A stretch of 64,000 nt of DNA from Serripes groenlandicus. Lineage: Eukaryota; Mollusca; Bivalvia; Cardiida; Cardiidae. Every line of letters begins with the position of its first letter. Positions within the stretch are counted from its first letter, which is position 1. The stretch covers positions 143,150,350-143,214,349 of the forward strand of contig JASEVX010000003.1 in the NCBI GenBank assembly GCA_031761405.1, written 5' to 3'. Below the pieces are notes generated by a model, which saw only the letters and a list, made by a program, of their open reading frames with translations, made no database searches and was not told where the DNA came from. This document shows positions 1 through 12,679 of this stretch, piece by piece. The translations under genes and the position numbers were made by a program.

Positions 1-3000
1 AAAGCCTGGATACAGATGTGTATGATACCTTGTGATATGACTGAAAAGACTTGTGTGTGGAGAAAGCCTGGATACAGATGTGTATGATACCTTGTGATAT
101 GACTGAAAAGACTTGTGTGTGGAGAAAGCCTGGATACAGATGTGTATGATACCTTGTGATATGACTGAAAAGACTGTTGTGTGGAGAAAGCCTGGATACA
201 GATGTGTATGATACCCTGTGATATGACTGAAAAGACTGTGTGTGGAGAAAGCCTGGATACAGATGTGTATGATACCTTGTGATATGACTGAAAAGACTTG
301 TGTGTGGAGAAAGCCTGGATACAGATGTGTATGATACCCTGTGATATGACTGAAAAGACTGTTGTGTGGAGAAAGCCTGGATACAGATGTGTATGATACC
401 CTGTGATATGACTGAAAAGACTTGTGTGTGGAGAAAGCCTGGATACAGATGTGTATGATACCTTGTGATATGACTGAAAAGACTTGTGTGTGGAGAAAGC
501 CTGGATACAGATGTGTATGATACCCTGTGATATGACTGAAAAGACTGTTGTGTGGAGAAAGCCTGGACACAGATGTGTATGATACCTTGTGATATGACTG
601 AAAAGACTGTTGTGTGGAGAAAGCCTGGATACAGATGTGTATGATACCTTGTGATATGACTGAAAAGTCTTATGTGTGGAGAAAGCCTGGATACAGATGT
701 GTTTGATACCCTGTGATATGACTGAAAAGACTTGTGTGTGGAGAAAGCCTGGATACAGATGTGTATGATACCTTGTGATATGACTGAAAAGACTTGTGTG
801 TGGAGAAAGCCTGGATACAGATGTGTATGATACCTTGTGATATGACTGAAAAGACTTGTGTGTGGAGAAAGCCTGGATACAGATGTGTATGATACCTTGT
901 GATATGACTGAAAAGACTTGTGTGTGGAGAAAGCCTGGATACAGATGTGTATGATACCTTGTGATATGACTGAAAAGACTTGTGTGTGGAGAAAGCCTGG
1001 ATACAGATGTGTATGATACCTTGTGATATGACTGAAAAGACTTGTGTGTGGAGAAAGCCTGGATACAGATGTGTATGATACCCTGTGATATGACTGAAAA
1101 GACTGTTGTGTGGAGAAAGCCTGGATACAGATGTGTATGATACCTTGTGATATGACTGAAAAGACTTGTGTGTGGAGAAAGCCTGGATACAGATGTGTAT
1201 GATACCTTGTGATATGACTGAAAAGACTTGTGTGTGGAGAAAGCCTGGATACAGATGTGTATGATACCTTGTGATATGACTGAAAAGACTTGTGTGTGGA
1301 GAAAGCCTGGATACAGATGTGTATGATACCTTGTGATATGACTGAAAAGACTTGTGTGTGGAGAAAGCCTGGATACAGATGTGTATGATACCTTGTGATA
1401 TGACTGAAAAGACTTGTGTGTGGAGAAAGCCTGGATACAGATGTGTATGATACCTTGTGATATGACTGAAAAGATTTGTGTGTGGAGAAAGCCTGGATAC
1501 AGATGTGTATGATACCTTGTGATATGACTGAAAAGACTTGTGTGTGGAGAAAGCCTGGATACAGATGTGTATGATACCTTGTGATATGACTGAAAAGACT
1601 TGTGTGTGGAGAAAGCCTGGATACAGATGTGTATGATACCCTGTGATATGACTGAAAAGACTGTTGTGTGGAGAAAGCCTGGATACAGATGTGTATGATA
1701 CCTTGTGATATGACTGAAAAGACTTGTGTGTGGAGAAAGCCTGGATCCAGATGTGTATGATACCTTGTGATATGACTGAAAAGACTGTTGTGTGGAGAAA
1801 GCCTGGATACATATGTGTATGATACCTTGTGATATGACTGAAAAGACTTGTGTGTGGAGAAAGTCTGGATACAGTTGTGTATGATACCCTGTGATATGAC
1901 TGAAAAGACTGTTGTGTGGAGAAAGCCTGGATACAGATGTGTATGATACCCTGTGATATGACTGAAAAGACTGTTGTGTGGAGAAAGCCTGGATACAGAT
2001 GTGTATGATATCTTGTGATATGACTGAAAAGACTTGTGTGTGGAGAAAGCCTGGATACAGATGTGTATGATACCTTGTGATATGACTGAAAAGACTTGTG
2101 TGTGGAGAAAGCCTGGATACAGATGTGTATGATACCTTGTGATATGACTGAAAAGACTTGTGTGTGGAGAAAGCCTGGATACAGATGTGTATGATACCTT
2201 GTGATATGACTGAAAAGACTTGTGTGTGGAGAAAGCCTGGATACAGATGTGTATGATACCTTGTGATATGACTGAAAAGACTTGTGTGTGGAGAAAGCCT
2301 GGATACAGATGTGTATGATACCTTGTGATATGACTGAAAAGACTTGTGTGTGGAGAAAGCCTGGATACAGATGTGTATGATACCCTGTGATATGACTGAA
2401 AAGACTGTTGTGTGGAGAAAGCCTGGATACAGATGTGTATGATACCTTGTGATATGACTGAAAAGACTTGTGTGTGGAGAAAGTCTGGATCCAGATGTGT
2501 ATGATACCTTGTGATATGACTGAAAAGACTGTTGTGTGGAGAAAGCCTGGATACATATGTGTATGATACATTGTGATATGACTGAAAAGACTTGTGTGTG
2601 GAGAAAGTCTGGATACAGTTGTGTATGATACCCTGTGATATGACTGAAAAGACTGTTGTGTGGAGAAAGCCTGGATACAGATGTGTATGATACCCTGTGA
2701 TATGACTGAAAAGACTGTTGTGTGGAGAAAGCCTGGATACAGATGTGTATGATACCTTGTGATATGACTGAAAAGACTTGTGTGTGGAGAAAGCCTGGAT
2801 ACAGATGTGTATGATACCTTGTGATATGACTGAAAAGACTTGTGTGTGGAGAAAGCCTGGATACAGATGTGTATGATACCTTGTGATATGACTGAAAAGA
2901 CTTGTGTGTGGAGAAAGCCTGGATACAGATGTGTATGATACCTTGTGATATGACTGAAAAGACTTGTGTGTGGAGAAAGCCTGGATACAGATGTGTATGA

Positions 3001-4630
3001 TACCTTGTGATATGACTGAAAAGACTTGTGTGTGGAGAAAGCCTGGATACAGATGTGTATGATACCTTGTGATATGACTGAAAAGACTTGTGTGTGGAGA
3101 AAGCCTGGATACAGATGTGTATGATACCTTGTGATATGACTGAAAAGACTTGTGTGTGGAGAAAGCCTGGATACAGATGTGTATGATACCTTGTGATATG
3201 ACTGAAAAGACTTGTGTGTGGAGAAAGCCTGGATACAGATGTGTATGATACCTTGTGATATGACTGAAAAGACTTGTGTGTGGAGAAAGCCTGGATACAG
3301 ATGTGTATGATACCCTGTGATATGACTGAAAAGACTGTTGTGTGGAGAAAGCCTGGATACAGATGTGTATGATACCTTGTGATATGACTGAAAAGACTTG
3401 TGTGTGGAGAAAGCCTGGATCCAGATGTGTATGATACCTTGTGATACGACTGAAAAGACTGTTGTGTGGAGAAAGCCTGGATACATATGTGTATGATACC
3501 TTGTGATATGACTGAAAAGACGTGTGTGTGGAGAAAGTCTGGATACAGTTGTGTATGATACCCTGTGATATGACTGAAAAGACTGTTGTGTGGAGAAAGC
3601 CTGGATACAGATGTGTATGATACCCTGTGATATGACTGAAAAGACTGTTGTGTGGAGAAAGCCTGGATACAGATGTGTATGATACCTTGTGATATGACTG
3701 AAAAGACTTGTGTGTGGAGAAAGCCTGGATACAGATGTGTATGATACCTTGTGATATGACTGAAAAGACTTGTGTGTGGAGAAAGCCTGGATACAGATGT
3801 GTATGATACCCTGTGATATGACTGAAAAGACTTGTGTGTGGAGAAAGCCTGGATACAGATGTGTATGATACCTTGTGATATGACTGAAAAGACTTGTGTG
3901 TGGAGAAAGCCTGGATACAGATGTGTATGATACCTTGTGATATGACTGAAAAGACTTGTGTGTGGAGAAAGCCTGGATACAGATGTGTATGATACCCTGT
4001 GATATGACTGAAAAGACTTGTGTGTGGAGAAAGCCTGGATACAGATGTGTATGATACCCTGTGATATGACTGAAAAGACTGTTGTGTGGAGAAAGCCTGG
4101 ATACAGATGTGTATGATACCTTGTGATATGACTGAAAAGACTTGTGTGTGGAGAAAGCCTGGATACAGATGTGTATGATACCCTGTGATATGACTGAAAA
4201 GACTTGTGTGTGGAGAAAGCCTGGATACAGATGTGTATGATACCCTGTGATATGACTGAAAAGACTGTTGTGTGGAGAAAGCCTGGATACAGATGTGTAT
4301 GATACCTTGTGATATGACTGAAAAGACTTGTGTGTGGAGAAAGCCTGGATACAGATGTGTATGATACCTTGTGATATGACTGAAAAGACTTGTGTGTGGA
4401 GAAAGCCTGGATACAGATGTGTATGATACCTTGTGATATGACTGAAAAGACTTGTGTGTGGAGAAAGTCTGGATACAGATGTGTATGATACCCTGTGATA
4501 TGACTGAAAAGACTGTTGTGTGGAGAAAGCCTAAATACAGATGTGTATGATACCCTGTGATATGACTGAAAATACTTTTGTCTGGAGAAAGCCTAAATAC
4601 AGATGTGTATGATACCCTGTGGTATGACAA
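1..4630. repeat. 62-bp satellite array (about 74 copies), left end outside the window
   Basis: Head-to-tail monomers of 62 bp run from the window edge to about 4630, where the last two or three copies diverge. Each carries TGATATGACTGAAAAGACT and AAAGCCTGGATACAGATG. Two linked variants alternate: ACCTTG usually goes with GACTTGTG, and ACCCTG usually with GACTGTTG. Rare marker monomers with GGATCCAG at 1743, 2487 and 3417 are 12 and 15 monomers apart, so blocks of the array were duplicated. Because 62 is not a multiple of 3 and the reverse strand of the monomer has no stop in any frame, the reverse strand stays open for 938 codons (670-3486). This is a property of the repeat and is not evidence of a gene. 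The monomer resembles the 3' half of the tRNA-derived SINE at 7552-7855. Confidence 0.97.
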
Positions 4631-4639
4631 CAAAGATAT

Positions 4640-4725
4640 TAATCAATGAACCTTTGCGTCATTCGTATTTCACCAACGGGCTAAGAGTGTGTGTTAGATG
4701 GTAGCCAAGTGCCAAGTTGTTTTGA
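4640..4725 (+). repeat. Diverged SINE body fragment flanking the satellite
   Basis: The text cgtcattcgtatttcacc…gggctaag…gtagccaagtgcc matches the middle of the SINE at about 7670-7735 (cgtcattcatcttccatc…gggctaag…gcagccagttgc). It begins where the satellite stops. The satellite is therefore bordered by the more 5' part of the same SINE, which fits an origin of the array inside a SINE copy. Confidence 0.6.
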
Positions 4726-4730
4726 ATTAT

Positions 4731-5232
4731 AGTGCGAGATAGACATGAAACACATGATTATGTGAATTGATCGTCAAACTATAAATGAAATACAGTTGAA
4801 AATATATTGAACTCAAAACCACCTAAAGTATACCGAACACAATGACGTGTTAAAATAAGTATAAATTTATTTTGGATGAAATCAGCCAAAAGTTCGAAAA
4901 TTATCCAATTTAGCCTGCTTTATATATCGTGTGTATATGTTTGATATTTAATGTATAAACCACTTGACACACTTCGGAAATCGTCAACTTCTGATATAGT
5001 TTATCTTTATCTTGTATTTGACTACTGGTTAAACATTAAAAGAAAGTGTTCAAATAAAGAGAGAGATCCAGAGAGCGTTACGGGAAAGGTAGAAAGCGTG
5101 TCAAAGATAGCTTACTACGTTCCTCATGAATCTTCTTAGGTAAGTAATAACTTTTCCCAAGACTTTCAAACGGTCTATTCTAAAGTTTCAATTATAGAAG
5201 TTAAGCGCACAAATGTATGTAAATGTGTATAT
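4731..5232. other. Non-coding stretch, no gene recognised
   Basis: A 62-codon open frame at 4951-5139 shows no recognisable domain. It ends at tcttcttag followed by GTAAGTAA, a good splice donor, so a 5' untranslated or leader exon ending near 5139 cannot be excluded. There is no other support for one. Confidence 0.4.
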
Positions 5233-5411
5233 ACAGTCAAACATTTGCTAAAGACCAACTTGCAATAGCTATTCATTGTCTTTAGCAACCACACTTTTAG
5301 TTTTTCAATTACTTATTTTCTGCATAAATGACATTGCAATCAAAGACCATCTGTGAACAAAGACAAGATTGTTGACTTCCCATGGGAGGTCTTTATACAC
5401 AGGTTCAACTG
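5233..5411. mobile_element. Short MITE-like element with CAGT ends
   Basis: The left end reads CAGTCAAACATTTG and the right end reads CAGGTTCAACTGG, whose reverse complement starts CCAGTTGAACC. Similar ctaaagaccaac and caaagaccatct words lie inside. The CAGT-type imperfect terminal inverted repeat suggests a non-autonomous pogo/mariner-type element. This rests on the ends only. Confidence 0.45.
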
Positions 5412-5734
5412 GGGTTTTTGGATTGCTCTCTTCTTCGTGGGTTGGTGTTAATGGAACATATATAAATGCTGTCTGATTATTGTAGTTATTGTCGGATATA
5501 TCAAAACGTATATAAATTAACCGTCGATGATGTAGGGACCTAGTGAGAAGACGACAAAATCACCCAACTATGCTTATTTTCTTCTTTCTTCATTGTTGTC
5601 ACATCTGCTTGATTTTTAATATTTCAAACATTTCATTATATTTTACCTTTCCTATATAATAATCGTCTTGTATACTTTACTTATTCTGTATATTTGTTGA
5701 TACTGTATCTCAACGGACAAATGATATCCTCATG

Positions 5735-5943
5735 TAGTCGCTTTAAGACGCTTCTGCAGAAGACGACCTTTGAAGGCATTGTGACAAAAGGAAACATTGC
5801 TCATGATGAGCATTTTCTCCTTTTGTCATATTGTTTTCAACTCTATTCAATAATTAAACTACATGTATGGAGATTTTTCAGATTTTTGACAACATGTGTT
5901 TAATGTCGTCTGCTGCAGATATTCGGTATTTGGGAAAGGGTTT
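5735..5943. mobile_element. TTAA hairpin MITE, copy at 5.8 kb
   Basis: The copy shows the family's order of parts: gcagaagacgacctttga, then attgtgacaaaagg, the central hairpin gctcatgatgagc, cttttgtcat, then gtcgtctgctgcag and tttgggaaaggg. The left terminus is eroded. Confidence 0.8.
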
Positions 5944-7126
5944 ACAAAAATACAGTTAGCCGGTGAATACCGACCAGTATGCATTGTAAGTTTACTGTTT
6001 CTTATTTCTTCAAAACAATTACTCTTTAAATACCGAAAACTAAACCGATGAAATATCAATGAACTGAAACAAATTATAGGTTAAGATATTTCTGTAAAAG
6101 CTGACAAATGTATATTGATATACAAACGTAAGCAAAATGTAAGAAATACACTTTCACTTTTTAAAAGTGAAAGTCACTAGCCTTCATAAAAAGAGTATTT
6201 AAATTCTACATACAATTAAATAAACAACTATCACTGTTCATACTTTGGCCCACGAGATACATGTACATGTAAGTAAAGATATGTGTCCTTTTAAACAAAA
6301 GTTTTGAACCTGAATCATTTGTTATGAAGCTATTCATCCGTACGGTAAGTGAAAAGACTCGAAGAGATCACCTTAGGACAAACAGTCGGCGTAAAACGGT
6401 CTGGACTTTGGTGATGTGAGTAAACATACGGTCATCGGGTGTTTTGTCAAAAAGCTAAAAGTGACCGGGTATGCCCTCTATCCTCCCCTCTTCAAATAAG
6501 TACTTCTCCTTCGATGGAGACTTTTCTCATGTTAAACAATAGCTTATGTTCCAACAATAATTTCAAATGTCGTCTACTGTATAAGGTTTCAAAAGTCGTC
6601 AGTTTTATGGGAAAACATTACTGCATCATGCATATGAAGTTCACACGGAAGTCGAGGAGCTTTCAAAAACAGTCCTTGCACGTATGCCATGATCTTTATC
6701 TGCTTACACCATGAACACTGATAAAATTAGACACGTGAGAATCAAAGAAGTAAATATCGAAAACATGGCTCGTAATATCATGTGAGAATATGGTTAGTAA
6801 TTGATTTATCACGCGATCCACTTAGGCGAACTTTGACTGAGTATTTCAATATTGTTCCATCCATATGCCTATCAAAGACTTGACAACATCAGTCAGTTAC
6901 TGAAGACTGGTTTGTGGTGAAAACATGATTTTAAACTGGTAACATGCGAACATGATGTATATATATATTATTCTAGGTAAGATGTGTATTATTTTCCACA
7001 ATTTCGTCTTTCACATACACAATATACTATGTATAACATAATTATTATTGTTTTTGTTCCTGTTGAGTATTTTCAGATTTTGCTCATTTTTATTCTATAA
7101 TTTGAAAGATGTTTAAGAAATGCATC
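5944..7126. other. AT-rich non-coding stretch, no gene recognised
   Basis: Only short unrelated open frames occur here. A possible degenerate piece of the TTAA MITE (gtcgtctactgtataagg, ttcaaaagtcgtcag) lies near 6570-6605. A 91-codon frame at 6439-6714 spans that piece and has no domain signature. Confidence 0.4.
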
Positions 7127-7396
7127 CATATGAGCCGTCCCGCGAGGAAACCAACATTGTGAACTCTTCCTAAAGTATCGACCCGGATCAGCCTAAGCAT
7201 GCCTCGCAGGCTTACTCGGTAAGACACTTTTCGCCTCCTGTGGATTTTCTGTTTCAGGAATCATTACTCTATACCTCTATCCACTGAGACGGAATGTGTC
7301 GGCCCGGATCAGTCTGCGTGGACTGCGCAGGCTGATCTGGTTCGATACATTACGCAGATGCCATAATGTTGGTTTTCTCGCGGTACGGCTAATATA
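7127..7396. mobile_element. Palindromic MITE of the ATGAGCC family
   Basis: The left arm starts atgagccgtcccgcgagg with aaaccaacattgtg. The right arm ends cataatgttggttttctc and gcggtacggctaat, its inverted complement. Inner arms carry gacccggatcagcct and gcaggctgatctgg in inverted order. The same element recurs at 13664-13935. Long-armed palindromes of this type are familiar in clam and mussel genomes. Confidence 0.85.
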
Positions 7397-7551
7397 ATCT
7401 CATCTAAACGAAGAATATATTCAGGGAAATATGGTACAATTAAATAGAAAAGCATGATTGATTTTGTGAAAGATTTCTATTAAGTCGCTGTATATGATAA
7501 TTAGTATAGTATGTTCACAACTTAATTTACATTTTGTATTCTATTACACAG

Positions 7552-7855
7552 TGGGCCGAGCCCCGGTAGCTCAGTCGGTAGACACGCGGGTTGTCAATCC
7601 AGGGGTTGTGAGTTTGAATCCCGGCTCGGCCATATTTCTTTCCGACGATTGACAAAAGTCAATGCGACATGCGTCATTCATCTTCCATCAATGGGCTAAG
7701 TCTATGTGGAAAAGCAGCCAGTTGCTTGGGAAGTTTGTTGTGTGGAGTACTGGTGTGAGAAAACCAGAAAATGCATAAGTAGGTGAACTGGCCGCCGTGA
7801 TATAACTGAAAAATTGTTAAAAACGGCGTTAAACCCAATCAATCAATCAATCAAT
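7552..7855 (+). mobile_element. tRNA-derived SINE, near full length (family I)
   Basis: The head (7554-7632) folds like a tRNA: a 7-bp acceptor stem ggccgag/ctcggcc, an A-box-like tagctcagtcggtag, an anticodon-like gtc in ttgtcaa, and a B-box-like agtttgaatcc. The body follows (catcaatgggctaag, gcagccagttgc). The 3' domain gccgtgatataactgaaa with aaacggcgttaaaccc comes next, and the tail is (aatc)n. Relatives lie on the minus strand at 42500-42665 and 53085-53520. The head differs from a working tRNA in its D and T arms, so I do not call a tRNA gene. Confidence 0.9.
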
Positions 7856-7859
7856 TACA

Positions 7860-9862
7860 GAGTGGACTCGAAATAACTCGAACGTAGGATATTTTTAACA
7901 GCACGTTTAACTCGAACATAGGAAAGTTTGGACAGCACGTGTAACTCAAACATAGGATATTTTTAACAGAACGTTTAACTCGAACATAGGATATTTTTAA
8001 CAGAACGTTCAACTCGAACATAGGAAAGTTTTGACAGAACGTTTAACTCGAACATAGGATATTTTTGTTTAACTCGAAAATAGGATATTTTTAACAGAAC
8101 GTTTAACTCGAAGATAGGATATTTTTAACAGCACGTTTAACTCGAACATAGGACATTTTTAACAGAACGTTTAACTCGAACATAGGATATTTTTAACGGA
8201 ACGTTTAACTCGAACATCGGATAGTTTTAACAGAACGTTTAACTCGAACATAGAATAGTTTTGTTTAACTCGAACATAGGATATTTTTAACAGCACGTTT
8301 AATTCTAATATATGATTATTTTAACAGAACGTTTAACTGGAACATAGGAAAGTTTTGAGAGAACGTGTAACTCGAACATAGGAAGTTTTAACAGCACGTT
8401 TAACTCGGACATAGGACATTTTTAACAGAATGTTTAACTCGAACATAGGCTATTTTTAACAGAACGTTTAACTCGAACATAGGATAGTTTTAACAGAACG
8501 TTTAATCGAACATAGGATATTTTTGTTTAACTCGAACATACGATATTTTTAAAAGCACGTTTAATTCGAATATATGATTTTTTTTAACAGAACGTTTAAC
8601 TCGAACATAGGATATTTTTAATAGAACGTTTAACTCGAACATAGGTTTTCTTTAATAGATAGTTTAACTCGAACATAGGATATTTTAAATAGATAGTTAT
8701 ACTCGAACATATGATATTTTAACAGAACGTGTAACTCGAACATAGGATATTTTAACAGAAAGTTTAACTCGAACATATGATATTTTTAATAGATAGTTTA
8801 ACTCGAACATAGGTTATTTTTAATAGATAGTTTAACACGAGCATAGGTTATTTTTAATAGATAGTTTAACTCGAGCATAGGTTATTTTTAATAGATAGTT
8901 TAACTTGAACATAGGATATTTCTAATAGATAGTTTAACTCGAACATATGATATTTTTAATAGATAGTTTAACTCGAACATATGATATTTTTAATAGATAG
9001 TTTAATTCGAACATAGGTTATTTTTAATAGATAGTTTAACTCGAACATAGGTTATTTTTAATAGATAGTTTAACTCGAACATATGAGATTTTTAATAGAT
9101 AGTTTAACTCGAACATAGGTTATTTCTAATAGATAGTTTAATTCGAACATAGGTTATTTTTAATAGATAGTTTAACTCGAACATAGGTTATTTTTAATAG
9201 ATAGTTATACTCGAACATATGATATTTTAACAGAACGTGTAACTCGAACATAGGATATTTTAAACAGATAGTTATACTCGAACATATGATATTTTAAATA
9301 GATAGTTATACTCGAACATATGATATTATAACAGAACGTGTAACTCGAACATAGGATATTTTAACAGAACGTTTAACTCGAACATAGGATATTTTAACAG
9401 AACGTTTAACTCGAACATAGGTTATTTTTAATAGATAGTTATACTCGAACATAGGATATTTTAACAGAACGTGTAACTCGAACATAGGATATTTTTAATA
9501 GATAGTTAAACTCGAACATACGTTATTTTTAATAGATAATTTAACTCGAACATAGGTTATTTTTAATAGATAGTTTAACTCAAACATAGGATATTTCTAA
9601 TAGATAGTTTAACTCGAACATATGATATTTTTAATAGATAGTTTAACTCGAACATATGATATTTTTAATAGATAGTTTAACTCGAACATAGGTTATTTTT
9701 AATAGATAGTTTATCTCGAACATAGGTTATTTTTAATAGATAGTTTAACTCGAACATAGGTTATTTTTAATAGATAGTTTAACTCGAACATAGGTTATTT
9801 TTAATAGATAGTTTAACTCGAACATATTATATTTTAAGAGATCATTTAACTCGATTGCTTTC
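7860..9862. repeat. 34-bp minisatellite (about 58 copies)
   Basis: The unit is close to ttaactcgaacataggatat plus tttttaacagaacg. The first third is mostly the acagaacg type. The rest is mostly the atagatag type, so the array has regional variants. It begins immediately after the SINE tail. Period slips of one to several bases are common. Non-coding. Confidence 0.95.
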
Positions 9863-11742
9863 CTGGAACGGTTCTGTTATTTGAAAATAGCTTAGCAGCA
9901 GTTGTGATTACTCATACGAGCCACCAGAATGGCTGTTGCGCTGTTTACTTGATATGACGTTATCACTGGCTTGTTTTTCATAGTTAATTATTACGAATAG
10001 TGGTAATAGATAGCTGAATTAAGCATACATCCATGGATCACTCGAACAAGTCGATAAGTCGAAGTAATTTACGGGTTCGTTTCGAATTCGAGATATCGGT
10101 AGTCTACTGTATATCAGTCAATGCTAACTTTTCAATTATATTTATGTTTGTCATTGCAATATGTTCACGTATTTTAAAAGTGTTAAGGGCCATTTTCATG
10201 TTTATTTGCCAAACGCATAATACATTGAGTTGAGATGAGAAACATTACTGGCAGAAGTTATAAGTTTTTTTAAAGTCGCCCGTTTTGAAACCAATTAAAG
10301 AATATTTATTATCTGTGTAATTGTGAGTGTGATTTTGAAACAACGTTCAAAACGTTGTTGGAAATAGAGAAATTCGTCGTTGTAAGAAATTTCTCTATTT
10401 CGCACAATGGACGAAATAGACCCAAGACCCGACAGGCTGAAGCCTTATACGGTCTCGACAACAAGGTAAACAAGGTAAACAACTAACGTCTTAAATGGGA
10501 ACGGTTTATTGGAAACTTTGCGGCTAATGAGAAATAAATGCTCGTGATAAGCATTACCACCTTTTGCCACAATGTTTTTTACATGCGTCTACAAGTGGGA
10601 AGGGTTTATAAAAACAACAGTTTATCAAACGCTATGCATTAGGTCAAACATACTTTTTTGATGAACGCGGACCAAGATCAACGTGTACATTCGTGCAGTC
10701 TTCTCTTGATTTACACATGATTCAATATTCATACTGAAACTTAACAAAGACTTCTTCATAGAGTTGAACATATTGTAACAAACAATGAAATAACATGCAC
10801 CTCTTCTAGGCAAAACTATGGAACATTTCTTAAAGGACTGGGTGATTATTGAATTTAGTTGAAAACATCATGGGAAAAGGAGAAATTGCATTGATAATTC
10901 CTAAGATTATCCGATTTATATATTCAAACTTTGCCCAAACACATCGTATTGCAGCAGACGTCTTTGATACAAGTGTAGGCAAACATATGGAAGCTTGCTA
11001 AAAATTACTCCGATGACATTCGAACAGTGTGTACTTCAGAAGTGTACATTGGTCATACTGGTGTAAATATGATTCTATTCGTTTTAAGAATTATATACTT
11101 TAACCCTTTCTCACTTGCAGACGCATTTAGTCGCAGACGACTTTTGACAACAATGTGGCATGATGAGCAATTTCTACATTTGCATCAATGTTATCAACTC
11201 TATATTCCATATAACTAAATCATCATTTGTTGAGATTTTCCATACTTTTGCCTAGCTGTTTTCAACGTCGTCTGCTGCAGATTTCCTGTATGCGGGAAAT
11301 GGTTTAACGTTATAAATGTGTTATTAATCTATTTCAGCTTTGCTACATGGATTCAGTGGTAAGGGAAAATTAATTGAACCTAAACTCCTCCTTTTTCAAA
11401 AGTTCTAACATTTATTTTTATTCAGCTGCATTGCAAATGACATCCTATTAATTGTTCCAAGAACCAAACCTATAATTGCTGACAGATCAATGGCTGTGGT
11501 TGGGCCAAACTGATGGAATGCTCGTTCGAGAGACATGAAATATGTCAAAAATGAAATCAATTTCAGAGAAGAACTGAAAATTTGTTTAAAATATTCTTCA
11601 ATTGAATATTTGTCGTCCGAGTGAAACTTTTATATATAGATCTTTGTAAATAGCTCATGAAATATGTGAAGCACAAAAGAATATTGTACAAAACTTTTTG
11701 CACTATATAAATGTGTTTGTAATTATATCTGTCTTGATAAAG
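9863..11742. other. Non-coding stretch with three hairpin-MITE remnants
   Basis: No gene is recognised. Degenerate TTAA-type hairpin MITE pieces lie at about 10480-10612 and 10835-10995, and a complete one lies at 11101-11304. Around 10030-10110 the text cactcgaacaagtcgataag and tcgaattcgagata resembles the neighbouring minisatellite unit and may be the end of an old transposon. Confidence 0.5.
11101..11304. mobile_element. TTAA hairpin MITE with both termini
   Basis: The left end is tttaaccctttctcac and the right end is gtatgcgggaaatggtttaa. Inside lie gtcgcagacgactttt, the hairpin-side gatgagcaatttct and gtcgtctgctgcag. The ends match the TTAA-CCC pattern of piggyBac-type elements. Confidence 0.85.
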
Positions 11743-11955
11743 CCTCGCCCTCCCAATGCCCAGATCTGGTACCCGGATTAGAGATGACTATATCGCAGGT
11801 GGAAGGATTTATTGGAGATCCAGTCGTGACGGCCGATTGCAGTGAGGGCTATGTGTTCACTACGGGAGAACTGATCAAGTCTATAGAATGTGTAAATGCG
11901 ACAAGTGGAACCGAATGGGCACCAACGTGGAATGACACCGTAGGGACCTGTCTCA
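11743..11955 (+). CDS. Exon: Sushi/CCP domain 1
   Basis: This is the first recognisable exon of the large modular gene, 213 bp, opening after ttgataAAG and closing at ctcA|GTAAGT, phase 1 at both ends. The translation has the CCP layout: Cys1 in SQCPDLVPG, Cys2 in TADCSEGY, Cys3 in SIECVN, a tryptophan in EWAPTWND and Cys4 in VGTC. CCP domains are about 60-residue disulfide-bonded extracellular binding modules found in complement regulators, selectins and adhesion proteins. Exons of exactly one CCP with phase 1 ends are typical. No signal-peptide exon was found upstream, so the start of the gene is unknown. A later in-exon acceptor (cccag at 11763) would lose Cys1 and is less likely. Confidence 0.82.
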
Positions 11956-11998
11956 GTAAGTGGTGTATCGTATCGCTTTGTCCTCATCCATCAACCTT

Positions 11999-12232
11999 TC
12001 TTAACCCTCTCTCGCATACAACACATCTGCAGCAGACGACTTTAAAAATTATGCACGAATCAAATTGGAAACTCCAATCAAATTAAGGTACGATAAATTG
12101 AAAAGAGTTGAAAACATGTTGACAAAAGGAGAACTTTCTCGCTTTGAGCTATTTCTTCTTTTGTCACCATGTTTTCCAAAAGCTGTCTGCTGAAGAGGCT
12201 TTAGAAAGCGTCTATTTTAGGGAAAGGGTTAA
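11999..12232. mobile_element. TTAA hairpin MITE in the intron after CCP1
   Basis: It runs from cttaaccctctctcgcatac to agggaaagggttaa, with gcagcagacgacttt and the central gctttgagc-type hairpin. The left end is 44 bp downstream of the CCP1 donor. Confidence 0.8.
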
Positions 12233-12679
12233 TTTGGCTCGACTCACACTAAAACCGACCTTCGGGACTTATCGACCAGCTAAGTATCAAGATATTTAGA
12301 TCAGCATGCGTTTTAGTCCGCGCTGTCAGATCCGGTTCTTCCCCGTTCGCTATTCTATCGTTCCGTTCTCGTGGAAGTTACTTTAGGACGATTAGGATTG
12401 AAACTAGATGTGAACCTTGGATTCGATTAACATTTCTTTCTCGAAAACACGACTGTAGTGATCCTTCGGATGGCTTCCCGACCATACGCTCAAAAACGAC
12501 TTTGCGAGAGTGCAATTTGAACGTTCGGAAGTTAGCTCCTAAACTTCCGAATGTCGGGTTTCGAGTAACAGCGTTCATGTAGTTCTTTATGTCTGGGTTA
12601 ATCCAACAATCATCTATGGTACACACACCTTTAGATGAAATATAAATAAATAGTTTAACGTGAAACATGCCCTTTATCT

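Noticed and set aside
670..3486. 938-codon open frame on the minus strand
   Set aside because: It lies wholly within the 62-bp satellite. The monomer has no stop in any reverse frame and shifts frame each copy, so the long frame is automatic. There are no splice sites, unique ends or domain signature.
4951..5139. A 5' leader exon ending at a good GTAAGT donor
   Set aside because: No signal peptide, no domain and no acceptor or promoter evidence; a matching donor alone is not enough.
7554..7632. A functional tRNA gene (Asp-like, GTC)
   Set aside because: The acceptor stem and boxes are good, but the D and T arms do not fold properly, and the segment is joined to a SINE body and 3' domain that recur elsewhere.
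1..9862. CRISPR-like regular repeats
   Set aside because: The arrays are contiguous tandem repeats without unique spacers, in a eukaryotic sequence.
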